Of a stretch of DNA of 64,000 nucleotides, positions 29,066 through 38,152 are shown piece after piece (the first letter of the stretch is position 1; each line of letters starts with the position of its first letter). Both the position numbers and the translations under genes were made by a program. The notes below the pieces were generated by a model. That model saw nothing but the letters and a program-made list of their open reading frames with translations. It had not been told where the DNA came from and did no database searches. This DNA is from Pseudomonas fluorescens (GTDB taxonomy: Bacteria > Pseudomonadota > Gammaproteobacteria > Pseudomonadales > Pseudomonadaceae). The DNA lies in assembly GCF_001623525.1 (NCBI RefSeq), contig NZ_CP015225.1, forward strand, positions 2,294,001 to 2,358,000, given 5' to 3'.

Positions 29066-29778
29066 AGTCTACCCGCCGCTCCATAGTGAAATCCCTTGGC
29101 GTATTGGCCGCTCTGCCTTGGCTCATCCCCGCGAGTCGCGCCTTTGCAGTCGCGCCAACACGCATCGGCGTGATCGGTAGCGGCTCGCTGGGCGGCACGG
29201 TAGGTCGGCTGTGGGTCGAGGCTGGACATGAGGTCATGTTCTCTTCCCGCCATCCAGAGCAATTGCAAGACATGGTTGAGGAGTTAGGGCCACGCGCTTC
29301 GGCCGGCCTGCCGATGGCGGCAGCGGAGTTCGGCACCGTGCTTCTGTTGGCTATTCCGTTTGAGGCGCTGCCCCAGGTCGGGCGAGACCTGCACAGTGCC
29401 TACCGCGGCAAGATCGTTCTGGACTCCACCAATCCTTGGGGCACAAGCAGCAGCGATGTATACCGCGAAGCGCATAACCTGGGCGTTGCTGAAACCGTCG
29501 CGAAGTACATGATCGGCGCGCGACTGGTGCGCGCATTCAGTGCCGTCGATGCCACCGTGGTGGCAACGTCTGCCTCACGAGCGGGCGGGCGCATTGGCAT
29601 GCCCATCGCCGGAGATGACGCCGAGGCCTTGCGGGTCGCCGCCGACATGGTACGCGATGCTGGTTGCGACCCAGTCGTCGTGGGCAACCTGGCTGCCTCC
29701 GCCTCGTTCCAGCCGGGCAGGCCGGGTTTCCGCGCCCATCTGACCGCACCGGAACTGCGCCGCCTCCTCGGCCTGTAG
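29062..29778 (+). CDS. Exported F420/NADP-oxidoreductase-like Rossmann enzyme
   Basis: The 238-residue protein starts with a Tat-like signal (KSTRRSIVKSLGVLAALPWL, cleavage probably after SRAFA near residue 30). An NAD(P)-binding domain of the F420-dependent NADP reductase type follows (TRIGVIGSGSLGGTVGRLWVEAGHEVMFSSRHP), with the family motifs VLLLAIPFEAL and VLDSTNPWG. These reductases transfer hydride between a deazaflavin and NADP; pseudomonads do not normally make F420, so a different acceptor is likely. The start overlaps the transporter stop (ATGA). Last gene of the operon. Like the first gene, it couples a dinucleotide fold with an export signal. Confidence 0.8.
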   Translation: MKSTRRSIVKSLGVLAALPWLIPASRAFAVAPTRIGVIGSGSLGGTVGRLWVEAGHEVMFSSRHPEQLQDMVEELGPRASAGLPMAAAEFGTVLLLAIPFEALPQVGRDLHSAYRGKIVLDSTNPWGTSSSDVYREAHNLGVAETVAKYMIGARLVRAFSAVDATVVATSASRAGGRIGMPIAGDDAEALRVAADMVRDAGCDPVVVGNLAASASFQPGRPGFRAHLTAPELRRLLGL

Positions 29779-29966
29779 TGCAGAGTTCTGGTGGCCGCGT
29801 AGATAAGCAAGAAACCTTGCTGCTAGCTCCCACCTCAACAATCGGCCGGTGGATCAAACTGCCAGGCTCTCATGAGTCGGGCAGCGTGATCGCGAGGAAG
29901 CTGAATCTAACCGCCGGGTGATCGGAAAATGTGCCGCTCTCCTGTCACCCGCCCCCCCTCCTGCAC

Positions 29967-30740
29967 TCAGCTCATCCAGTTCCCGCCATCAACGTTGTAC
30001 GTTTGTGCAACGATGTAATCGCTCTCCGAGCCCGCCAGGAAAATTGCCATTCCTACCAGATCCTCTGCCGTCCCCATTCTCCCATACGGAACTTCAAGGC
30101 CGACGAGCCGCTTCTTCTCACCTAGAGGTCGGTTCTCGTGTTTGGCGAAGAGCGCGTCGACACCGTCCCAGTGTTCGCCATCGACAACCCCCGGGGCGAT
30201 CGCATTGACATTGATTTTGTGCTTGATGAGGTTGAGGCCAGCAGACTGCGTAAGGCTGATGACCGCCGCCTTGGTGGCGCAGTAGACGCCTACCAGCGCC
30301 TCACCGCGGCGACCCGCCTGGCTAGCCATGTTGATGATCTTCCCGCCATGCCCCTGACTGATCATCTGCTTCGCCGCTGCCTGAAGCGTGAACAGCGTCC
30401 CGCTGACGTTGATTGCAAAAAGCTTGTCGTAGCTTTCCCGAGTGATCTCGGTGATCGGTGCAAGATCGAACAACGCCGCATTGTTCACAAGGATGTCCAG
30501 CTTTCCTGCGCGGGCAACGACCTCAGCGATTGCTGCATCAATGGACGCCTGGCGGGTAACGTCCATCTCCACCGCGTAAGCTTGCGGCCCTAGCTCGGAG
30601 GCCGTCGCTTGAGCTCTTTCCAAATTGATGTCGGCTATAGCGACCGTAGCGCCTTCACCGATATAGGCCTGGGCAAACGAGCGGCCAATACCGCGTGCGG
30701 AACCCGTGATCAAAGCGCTTTTACCTTCGAGACGTTTCAT
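29967..30740 (-). CDS. Short-chain sorbitol (L-iditol 2-)dehydrogenase type SDR
   Basis: The 257-residue SDR shows TGSARGIGRS (dinucleotide site), NNAALF, the catalytic serine in NMASQAG and Tyr-x-x-x-Lys in YCATK. The C-terminal half (GVVDGEHWDGVDALFAKHENRP) matches the SmoS/PolS sorbitol dehydrogenase group. It would oxidise D-glucitol to D-fructose with NAD in the cytoplasm. It is the last gene of the mtlEFGK operon on the minus strand, 57 bases after mtlK. The classical P. fluorescens operon has a long-chain mannitol 2-dehydrogenase at this place instead, which suggests that sorbitol is a main substrate here. Confidence 0.85.
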   Translation of the reverse strand: MKRLEGKSALITGSARGIGRSFAQAYIGEGATVAIADINLERAQATASELGPQAYAVEMDVTRQASIDAAIAEVVARAGKLDILVNNAALFDLAPITEITRESYDKLFAINVSGTLFTLQAAAKQMISQGHGGKIINMASQAGRRGEALVGVYCATKAAVISLTQSAGLNLIKHKINVNAIAPGVVDGEHWDGVDALFAKHENRPLGEKKRLVGLEVPYGRMGTAEDLVGMAIFLAGSESDYIVAQTYNVDGGNWMS

Positions 30741-30797
30741 TGAATCTACCTTTGTGGTTCGTGGCGCGCTTCATCGAAAGAGCGCGCCTGATGGAAG

Positions 30798-31895
30798 TCA
30801 GGCCGCGCGTGATGCCGCAGGGCTTACCGAAAGACCGCTCTCATCAAATAGATGGCAATGAGCGACATCAAGGGTGAGATAACGCCGGGCGGCGTACGGC
30901 ACTTCGCAATCCCCCTGGACACGTACCGTCAGGCTTTCTCCTGAATCGACATTCACGTGGCAGAAGGTATCGCTGCCCAGGCGCTCGGTGACATCCGTCG
31001 TGACCGGCACTTGGCCTTCAGCGCTCAGGGTCAAATGCTCCGGCCGTATCCCGATCGTCACGGATTGCCCGACCGACAACGCACTGCTGTCGCGTGGAAT
31101 GAGCAAAGTGGTTCCAGAGGCGAATCTAACCTCAACCCCCGACGCATGCACGGCATGCACAGTCGCCTGCAAGAATCCCATTTTTGGTGTCCCAAGGAAG
31201 CCGGCAACGAACAGGTTGGCAGGGTGATGGTAGAGCTCGAGCGGCGAACCAATCTGCTCGATCCGCCCTGCGTTAAGCACAACGACCTTGGTGGCGAGCG
31301 TCATGGCTTCGACCTGGTCATGGGTCACGTAGATCATGGTCGCCTGCAGCTCCTTATGCAGTCGGGACAGCTCCAAGCGCGTCTGTACACGCAGCGCAGC
31401 ATCAAGGTTCGACAGTGGCTCATCGAAAAGGAAAATCTTCGGGTTTCGGACAATCGCACGACCAATCGCGACCCGTTGGCGCTGACCACCTGACAACTGC
31501 TTAGGCTTGCGGTCGAGCAGAGAACCAAGCTCGAGAATCCTTGCGGCCTCGGCGACCTTCCTTTCCACATCCGGCTTCTTCTCACCGGCCAGATCCAAGG
31601 CAAATGACAAATTCTTGCGTACCGTCATGTGCGGATACAGAGCATAGGTTTGGAATACCATGGCCAGGTCTCGCTTGGCGGGAGTCACCTCAGTGATGTC
31701 TCGGCCGTCGAGCTCGATCGTGCCGCTCGTGACGTCTTCCAAACCTGCAATCAGGCGCAACAGGGTCGACTTGCCACACCCCGACGGCCCTACGAACACC
31801 ACAAATTCCTTGTCCTTAACCTCGAGATCGATGCCCTTGATGATGGACAGTCCCTCGAAACCTTTCTTGAGATTTTCTATTTTCAAAGTGGCCAT
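30798..31895 (-). CDS. mtlK: Polyol ABC transporter ATPase MtlK
   Basis: The 365-residue protein is a MalK/UgpC-type ATPase: Walker [10 protein letters not shown] (~residues 37-45), Q-loop in [13 protein letters not shown], signature [12 protein letters not shown], Walker [13 protein letters not shown], and switch histidine in VTHDQ. A C-terminal TOBE domain (from ~residue 235) is the usual site for regulation. It powers import of the sugar alcohol captured by MtlE through MtlF/MtlG. Very similar proteins are MtlK and SmoK. Confidence 0.92.
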   Translation of the reverse strand: MATLKIENLKKGFEGLSIIKGIDLEVKDKEFVVFVGPSGCGKSTLLRLIAGLEDVTSGTIELDGRDITEVTPAKRDLAMVFQTYALYPHMTVRKNLSFALDLAGEKKPDVERKVAEAARILELGSLLDRKPKQLSGGQRQRVAIGRAIVRNPKIFLFDEPLSNLDAALRVQTRLELSRLHKELQATMIYVTHDQVEAMTLATKVVVLNAGRIEQIGSPLELYHHPANLFVAGFLGTPKMGFLQATVHAVHASGVEVRFASGTTLLIPRDSSALSVGQSVTIGIRPEHLTLSAEGQVPVTTDVTERLGSDTFCHVNVDSGESLTVRVQGDCEVPYAARRYLTLDVAHCHLFDESGLSVSPAASRAA

Positions 31896-31952
31896 GCGTA
31901 AAGTCCTGTATGAAATTGGAGCCTTCGCGAAATCATTGAATGCTCGACGTCG

Positions 31953-32786
31953 TCATTTGACGGCGCCAAAGGACAGCCCACGAACCAATTGCTTCTGACT
32001 GATCCAGCCGAAGATCAAGATAGGTGCACAGGCCAATGTGGAAACCGCGGAAAGCTTCGCCCAGAACAGGCCCTCGGGGCTCGAGTAGGAAGCGATCAGA
32101 GCGGTCAGAGGTGCGGCGCTGGAGCTCGTCAGGTTGAGCGACCAGAAGGCCTCGTTCCAGCACAGGATCATCGACAGCAGCATGGTCGACGCCAGTCCAC
32201 CCTTGCTGATGGGCAGCAGCACGCGCAGCATCTCCTGTCCCAGGGTCGCCCCGTCCAGCCTGGCCGCCTCCAGAATCTCCCGGGGAATGTCTTTGAAGTA
32301 CGTGTAAATCATCCACACCACGATGGGCAGGTTGATCAGGGTGTAGATCACGATCAGCGCGATCCGGGTGTCCAGCAACCCCGCCCCCTTCGCCAGAAGG
32401 TAGATAGGCATGAGCACCCCAACTGGAGGAAGCATCTTGGTCGATAGCATCCAAAGCAGCGTCTGCTTGGTGCGCTTGGTCTCATAGAACGCCATCGAGT
32501 AGGCCGCCGGCACTGCGATCAGCATGCACAACGCTGTAGCGGAGAAGGAAATCAGCACCGAGTTCCACGCAAAGTGGAAGTAGTCACTGCGCTCCTGGAT
32601 GTGCAAGTAATTCTCCAGCGTAGGCATGAAAATGAACTGTGGCGGCGTAGCGAAGGCGTCGATCTCGGTCTTGAAACTGGTAAGCACCATCCAAAAGATC
32701 GGAAAGAACAACAGCAAAGCGGCGACCCAGGCCAAGGTGCCGAGCAGTAAGCTTTGCAGAGACCGGGATTGTTTAAGCGTCATCAT
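31953..32786 (-). CDS. mtlG: Polyol ABC transporter permease MtlG
   Basis: The 277-residue permease has six membrane helices and the EAA loop EAARLDGATLGQEMLRVLLPI (~residues 190-210), which contacts the ATPase. The N terminus (LGTLAWVAALLLFFPIFWMVLTSFKTE) is typical of MalG-type subunits. It lies ten bases after mtlF. Confidence 0.92.
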   Translation of the reverse strand: MMTLKQSRSLQSLLLGTLAWVAALLLFFPIFWMVLTSFKTEIDAFATPPQFIFMPTLENYLHIQERSDYFHFAWNSVLISFSATALCMLIAVPAAYSMAFYETKRTKQTLLWMLSTKMLPPVGVLMPIYLLAKGAGLLDTRIALIVIYTLINLPIVVWMIYTYFKDIPREILEAARLDGATLGQEMLRVLLPISKGGLASTMLLSMILCWNEAFWSLNLTSSSAAPLTALIASYSSPEGLFWAKLSAVSTLACAPILIFGWISQKQLVRGLSFGAVK

Positions 32787-32796
32787 GGCGTTGTCC

Positions 32797-33723
32797 TCAG
32801 GCTTTGTCGGTCAGGTTCTTGCCAATCATGCGCACTAGCACAATCGCCGCGATGTTGGCGATCACCACCGCAATCAGACCACCGGCCGAGGCCATGCCCA
32901 CATCGAACTGCACCAGTGCCTGGTTGTAGATCAGATAGGCGAGGTTGGTCGAAGCGAACCCAGGTCCGCCATTTGTCGTGGTGAAGATTTCTGCAAATAC
33001 CGACAGCAGGAAAATCGTCTCGATCATCACCACCACCGCGATGGGCCTGGCCAAATGTGGCAGGGTCAAATGCCAGAAAATGGCCAGGGCACCCGCCCCA
33101 TCCAATCGAGCGGCCTCTTTCTGCTCTTGATCGAGCGACTGCATGGCTGTCATCAGCAACAAGATCGCAAAAGGCAGCCACTGCCAGGAAACGATGACAA
33201 TGATCGAGAAGAGTGGGTAATGAGCCAGCCAATCGACGGGCTGCGCCCCGAAGAACTTCCATACCGCCGCGAGGATCCCGGAGACAGGGTGGAAGATCAG
33301 GTTCTTGAAGATCAGCGAACCCACGGTCGGCATGATAAAAAACGGCGAGATGAGCAGCACCCTGACTATACCGCGCCCAAAGAACTCGCTTGCCTCAAGC
33401 AAGGCTGCAATTAAGACACCAAAAATCACGCTGATCAGCAGCACGCTGCCCACCAATATCAACGTGTTAAGCGCTCCGGGAAGAAAACCCGAATCTGTCA
33501 CGAAATAGGCAAAGTTCTCCAGGCCAACGAACTCGTTTTCCCCTGGATTGAGCAGGTTGTACCGGATCACCGAAAAATAAACGGTCATGGCCAGCGGCAC
33601 GATCATCCAGAGCAACAAAAGTGCAACCGATGGCGACACCAGAAACCATCCTGGATTGATCAAACGGCGCGCGCGTGATGGGGCCGAGGCCGCAAGCTGG
33701 GCTCGAATAATGGACGTGTTCAT
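32797..33723 (-). CDS. mtlF: Polyol ABC transporter permease MtlF
   Basis: The 308-residue MalF-type permease has six membrane helices, a long first periplasmic loop and the EAA loop EAARLDGAGALAIFWHLTLPHL (~residues 210-231). It pairs with MtlG to form the channel of the importer. The gene follows mtlE with a 59-base gap. Confidence 0.92.
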   Translation of the reverse strand: MNTSIIRAQLAASAPSRARRLINPGWFLVSPSVALLLLWMIVPLAMTVYFSVIRYNLLNPGENEFVGLENFAYFVTDSGFLPGALNTLILVGSVLLISVIFGVLIAALLEASEFFGRGIVRVLLISPFFIMPTVGSLIFKNLIFHPVSGILAAVWKFFGAQPVDWLAHYPLFSIIVIVSWQWLPFAILLLMTAMQSLDQEQKEAARLDGAGALAIFWHLTLPHLARPIAVVVMIETIFLLSVFAEIFTTTNGGPGFASTNLAYLIYNQALVQFDVGMASAGGLIAVVIANIAAIVLVRMIGKNLTDKA

Positions 33724-33782
33724 GATTATTTACCTGTGCGGCTGTGACCGCCGGCGCTAAGCCGGCGGAGGTAAGGGGCTAT

Positions 33783-35093
33783 TTATTTTTTGGGATAGCC
33801 CGCACGCTTCATCTCGCGCTCGGTTGTGGACTGGGCAGAAGCCAGCGCTTGCTCAACCGACATTTGTCCTGTCAATGCTGCGGAGAAAAGCTTGCCTACA
33901 GATGTACCGATCGACTGAAACTCGGGGATCACCACGTATTGAATACCCACGTACGGAACAGGTTTGGCTGAAGGCTGCGACGGGTCAGCGTGCTTCATCA
34001 TTTGCAACGTTACCTGAGCAAACGGCGCGGCCTTGAGGTAAGCGTCACTGTAGGTCGAGATGCGTGTACCGGGTGGCACGTTCGTGATGCCATCCTTATC
34101 GGTAACTAGCTGGATGTACTCTTTGGAGGTGGCCCAAGTGACGAACGATTTGGCGGCCTCTTTGTGCTTGGAGGTGGCAGGAATTGCCAATGACCAGGCA
34201 TACAACCACGAGGACCCCTTGTCGGTAACCTCAGTAGGCGCAGGAGCGAAACCTACGCTGTCCACCACCCGGCTCTGCTCCTTATCGGTGGTGAAAGATC
34301 CAGCCACGCTTGCATCAACCCAAATCGCGCATTTTCCACTGTTGAAAAGGGCCAGTGTTTCGTTGAACCCGTTACTGGATACTCCCGGAGGGCCGTATTT
34401 CTTCAGGGTATCAACATAAAACGTCGCAGCTGCCTTCCACTCAGGACCATTGAGCTCAGGCTGCCATTTCTCATCGAACCAGCGCGCCCCGAAGGCGTTG
34501 GCCATCGTGGTAAGCAAGGCCATGTTTTCGCCCCAGCCAGCTTTGCCACGCAAGCACATGCCGTATTGATCCTTCGAAGGATCATTGAGCTTGGCAGCGA
34601 ACTCGCCCAGTTGCGACCAGGTCGGCTGTGCCGGCATCGTCAATCCTGCGGCCTTGAACAGATCGGTGCGGTAGTACGTGATGGTGCTTTCGCCGTAGAA
34701 CGGCAGTGCGTAGAGCGTATCGTTAACGGAAAGGCCCTGGCGTACGGCAGGAAAGATATCGTCGACGTCGTAGCCGGCCGGGAGGTCCTTCATCGGCTCT
34801 AGCCAGTTCTTAGCACCCCACATCGGGGTCTCGTAGGTACCAATGGTCAACACGTCGAACTGACCACCTTGAGTGGCAATGTCAGTGGTCAGGCGCTGAC
34901 GCAGAACGTTCTCTTCGAGTACGACCCAGCTCAGTTTGATGTCGGGATGCTGCTGTTCGAAGACCTTGGATAGCCGTTGCATTCGGATCATGTCACCGTT
35001 GTTGACCGTCGCGATGGTCAGCGTCTCAGCGGCATGGCTGGCAAGGGCGAATGACAGACCAGTAGAAAGAATTAGCGCATTCGTAATCTTCAT
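33783..35093 (-). CDS. mtlE: Polyol ABC transporter substrate-binding protein MtlE
   Basis: The start chosen is ATG 35093 (MKITNALILSTGLSFALASHAAETLT), because GGAG lies seven bases upstream and a clean signal peptide follows; an ATG four codons earlier lacks this spacing. The 436-residue protein is an extracellular solute-binding protein family 1 member (LTIATVNNGDMIRMQRLSKVFEQQHP, CLRGKAGWGENMALL, FNSGKCAIWVDASVAG). It captures mannitol, sorbitol or arabitol in the periplasm. First gene of the importer operon, divergent from mtlR. Confidence 0.92.
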   Translation of the reverse strand: MKITNALILSTGLSFALASHAAETLTIATVNNGDMIRMQRLSKVFEQQHPDIKLSWVVLEENVLRQRLTTDIATQGGQFDVLTIGTYETPMWGAKNWLEPMKDLPAGYDVDDIFPAVRQGLSVNDTLYALPFYGESTITYYRTDLFKAAGLTMPAQPTWSQLGEFAAKLNDPSKDQYGMCLRGKAGWGENMALLTTMANAFGARWFDEKWQPELNGPEWKAAATFYVDTLKKYGPPGVSSNGFNETLALFNSGKCAIWVDASVAGSFTTDKEQSRVVDSVGFAPAPTEVTDKGSSWLYAWSLAIPATSKHKEAAKSFVTWATSKEYIQLVTDKDGITNVPPGTRISTYSDAYLKAAPFAQVTLQMMKHADPSQPSAKPVPYVGIQYVVIPEFQSIGTSVGKLFSAALTGQMSVEQALASAQSTTEREMKRAGYPKK

Positions 35094-35240
35094 GGGGCTC
35101 TCCACTCCAAGCCAGATGACCGGAGCTATTATTGTTGTTGTTCACCACTTGTGAGCAAAACAAGACCGCATTGCAGTGGTGGGCGAATTGATTAGATCAC
35201 CTACCCGCCCCGCCCTCAAACGAATCGCGGACGCCGAATC

Positions 35241-35291
35241 GATACTTTTTTGATCGCGACAACCGGCAGCCACAAGGGTTAAAAAAGTATC
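35241..35291. promoter_or_regulatory. 11-bp inverted repeat between mtlE and mtlR
   Basis: GATACTTTTTT at 35241-35251 and AAAAAAGTATC at 35281-35291 are perfect reverse complements separated by 29 bases. They lie in the 292-base gap between the divergent mtlE and mtlR starts. Spaced inverted half-sites suit an AraC-type activator such as MtlR, or a hairpin in the mtlR leader; the former seems likelier. Confidence 0.5.
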
Positions 35292-35385
35292 AACAAGCTG
35301 CAATAGTTGGGCTAGCAGTGCCGGACGAATTCGGCGTATGGTTGGCGCATTCGATCCACCGCATAACTATAAAAAGGGGCACGAG

Positions 35386-36336
35386 ATGCCTGATAACCGC
35401 GCTGCCTTGTTCGAGCACCGACCAGCCGACCTTGAAGTCATCCTTCCTGAACCCGATCAGAGCTTTCGATGGTACGAGCACGACTATCCATACGCCCTCG
35501 CCCGCTGGAACCACCATCCGGAATATGAAATCCACCTGATCCGACAAGGAAGTGGCAAGCTTTTGGCTGGGGATTACATCGGGCCCTTCACCGCAGGACA
35601 TGTCGCACTGATTGGCCCAGGTCTTCCCCATGATTGGATGGGAGATATCGCGCCGGGGGAACAGCTCGTAGGCCGCGACGTGGTTCTGCAGTTTGACGGT
35701 GCTGCCCTGCTCGACCTCCAAGGTTCATTACCTGAGCTATCAGAGCTGAAAACGCTATTTGAGCTGGCACAACGTGGGATCGAGTTTACTGGTGGGACGG
35801 CCGTCGAGGCCGCTTTGCTGCTTGAGAGAATCGGCGAGGCGACGGGGCTTCAGCGCCTGATCATGTTCCTGCAATTGATAGGCACCCTCGCAAGGGCGCC
35901 AAAGCGCGAAATTCGGGTATTGGCCAGCGCCTGCTACTCGCCTTCGTTGAACGAGCGCAGCTCGGAGCGAATTAATCAGGCATTCGACTACTTGATCAAT
36001 GAGCTCACGTCTGACATCCGGCTATCTGTCATCGCCGAGCGAGTTGGGATGAGCGAGGCCGGTTTTTCACGCTTTTTCAAACGAATCACTGGCCACGGAT
36101 TCATGGACCTGATGCGCAAGCTGCGCATCCAGCGTGCATGTCGGCTACTCGTCCAGACACAGCTCTCGGTCGCCGAAATCTGCTTCGAGGTAGGCTACGA
36201 AAACGTCTCCAATTTCAATCGCCACTTCCGTCATGAAATGCATCAGACCCCGAGCGACTACCGGCGTACTACTGCCGTGAAGCTCTTCAACCGAGACAGT
36301 CTTCACCCATCGCTACCGATCACGCAGGTGCGGTGA
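35386..36336 (+). CDS. mtlR: AraC-family polyol operon activator MtlR
   Basis: The start chosen is ATG 35386 (MPDNRAALFEHRPADLEV); a longer frame from 35338 lacks a ribosome-binding site. The 316-residue protein has an N-terminal cupin-type sensor domain (WNHHPEYEIHLIRQGSGKLLAGDYIG). The C-terminal AraC/XylS double helix-turn-helix is LSVIAERVGMSEAGFSRFFKRITG, then VAEICFEVGYENVSNFNRHFRH. It probably activates the divergent mtlEFGK operon in response to a sugar alcohol. Confidence 0.88.
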   Translation: MPDNRAALFEHRPADLEVILPEPDQSFRWYEHDYPYALARWNHHPEYEIHLIRQGSGKLLAGDYIGPFTAGHVALIGPGLPHDWMGDIAPGEQLVGRDVVLQFDGAALLDLQGSLPELSELKTLFELAQRGIEFTGGTAVEAALLLERIGEATGLQRLIMFLQLIGTLARAPKREIRVLASACYSPSLNERSSERINQAFDYLINELTSDIRLSVIAERVGMSEAGFSRFFKRITGHGFMDLMRKLRIQRACRLLVQTQLSVAEICFEVGYENVSNFNRHFRHEMHQTPSDYRRTTAVKLFNRDSLHPSLPITQVR

Positions 36337-36347
36337 GACCGCGCCTG
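36325..36347 (+). other. Hairpin across the mtlR stop codon
   Basis: CAGGTGCGGT (36325-36334) pairs with ACCGCGCCTG (36338-36347) with one G-U pair and loop GAG. The mtlR stop codon is inside it. There is no T run, so it may stabilise the transcript end or weakly limit read-through into the sugar kinase gene. Confidence 0.35.
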
Positions 36348-36390
36348 TCGATGTGACGCACGATAGTGCCCCAGCCCGATACAAGAGAGA

Positions 36391-37311
36391 ATGAATATGC
36401 AATTGCCGAGCGTTGTTGTGTTTGGTGAAGCACTGACCGACGTGGTTCAACACTCGCCCGGACGGTGGCAGGGCTATCCAGGTGGCGCGCCCTGGAACGT
36501 GGCCCGCGCAATGAGCCGCCTCGGCGTGCCCACTGCATTCGCCGGCTCGATCAGTACCGACTCATTGGGCGATGAGCTCGCACAGCAATCGAAGGCTGCC
36601 GGCCTGGACATGAGATTCCTCCAGAGAGTTGACGCCGACCCTCTGGTAGCTATCGTGCCCTCCAGCCACCCTCCCCGGTATTTCTTTGCGGGCGAGGCCG
36701 ATCTACTTTTTGATGTGGACCAACTCCCGGCAGGTTGGTTGGATGCCGCTCGACTCTGTCACTTCAGCTGTATCAGCCTTGCCCGTCAGCCATTGGGGGA
36801 CAGGCTTGTTGAGGTGGCCAGGAGGGTGAAGGAAGAAGACAAGCTGATCAGCTATGACCCGAACTGGCGCAACCTGATGGACACCCGCTACCGCGAGCTG
36901 ACTTTCCCGGCCATGGTGGAGCTTGCAGACATCATCAAGCTCTCGGATGAAGATCTTCGCCAGATATACCCTGGATTGAACGAAGAACAGGCGCTTCACA
37001 CGCTGCGGACGATGAATGCTAGTGCGCAGATTCTTTTCACCCGTGGAGCGAAAGGTATGGCGTTGTATGCTGCCGACGTGAAGTTTGAACAGCCCGCGAT
37101 CGCCGTTGAGGTCGCTGATACGGTGGGTGCCGGCGATTCGAGTATGGCCGGATGGCTGGCCTCGACGTTGTTAGGCATCCAAGAGCCCCATGCACGATTG
37201 GAGTTCTCCGCTGCTTGTGCGTCGGTGTCTTGCTCGCATGCCGGGGCTTACGCGCCTAGTCGTGAAGAGGTGGAGGATTTGCTGTCAAACCGCATGCAAC
37301 ATCAGCGCTGA
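36391..37311 (+). CDS. PfkB-family carbohydrate kinase (probable fructokinase)
   Basis: The 306-residue protein has both PfkB signatures: an N-terminal glycine-rich segment (GYPGGAPWNVARAMSRLGV) and the C-terminal DTVGAGDSSMAGWLAS with the catalytic Asp in GAGD. It would phosphorylate the ketose made by the sorbitol-type SDR, normally fructose to fructose 6-phosphate. It follows mtlR by 54 bases on the same strand. It takes the place of the mtlZ fructokinase but does not look like a close copy of it. Confidence 0.85.
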   Translation: MNMQLPSVVVFGEALTDVVQHSPGRWQGYPGGAPWNVARAMSRLGVPTAFAGSISTDSLGDELAQQSKAAGLDMRFLQRVDADPLVAIVPSSHPPRYFFAGEADLLFDVDQLPAGWLDAARLCHFSCISLARQPLGDRLVEVARRVKEEDKLISYDPNWRNLMDTRYRELTFPAMVELADIIKLSDEDLRQIYPGLNEEQALHTLRTMNASAQILFTRGAKGMALYAADVKFEQPAIAVEVADTVGAGDSSMAGWLASTLLGIQEPHARLEFSAACASVSCSHAGAYAPSREEVEDLLSNRMQHQR

Positions 37312-38152
37312 GGTTCGTATTGCGTACCGCCATTTTGTCAGGAAGGCGGGGCTCAAGAAGCACTGGATGGACTTTAGATCCCGGATGACGACTAGCCCGC
37401 CCTGCACGGGGCGTTTAATCCAAAATCATTCGAAGCGCACTGTTCGTGCCAGGCAGCCGTCCAGAACGTTTTGCCAGGGCTGTTGCTTCTAAGCGGCCAC
37501 TTGTTTAGCCCAATGCTTGTTCAGATGCAGATCACCCACTGAGCGTTCCCGCCACCTCAGAAATATCCGTATACCTTTTTACTCGCTGCGAGTGACCAAC
37601 CTGAAGTGCCGGATGGCCCTCTCGCCATGCGACTGGCCAGTTACATTCGCAGGTTTGTGCGCGAATGACTGGAAGCTGAAGATCCGGGCCCGTTGGGGCG
37701 AGCAAGTAGCGCCTGCATGGACGCTATATTGAAACTCTGGGAGCACCACGGGTTACTGCCCTGCGCGAATCAACGTCGCCCTGTGTACGGTGACGCGAGC
37801 CAGATTTTCAGACGAAGTCAAACAATTGAATACATAAATGAAGCCATGAATGAGACTTATGAATCAACGCAATGGGATATTGGTGCCCAGCCATCAATAC
37901 AGCTCATGGTTATATGCGATCAGGTAGCTAGCTCTTGGTCATCCCTGTCGTAAAATCACGCCACGATTACGAAGCCACCTGCGTCATCGTCACTAGGCTC
38001 CACGCCCATTAGCCGTAAGGTTTTTTAAATGACCTGACAGCTCCCATAGTCACGCAGATCTCCCGGCCAAAACTACGACCGCATAAGTTCAGAATGAGGA
38101 TTACAGCTCATATCCTCTGGAGTTATTCGCCGCAACGAATGGAGCCCCATTG
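37312..38152. other. Gene-poor gap between the sugar kinase and a methyltransferase
   Basis: No convincing gene lies in these ~840 bases; short open frames here (for example 37517-37732 and 37693-37953) lack ribosome-binding sites and family features. A weak GC hairpin (37398-37413, CGCCC/GGGCG then TTT) may end the kinase transcript. A 29-base stretch at 37840-37868 matches 24 of 29 bases at 24565-24593. The gap may be the residue of lost genes. Confidence 0.4.
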
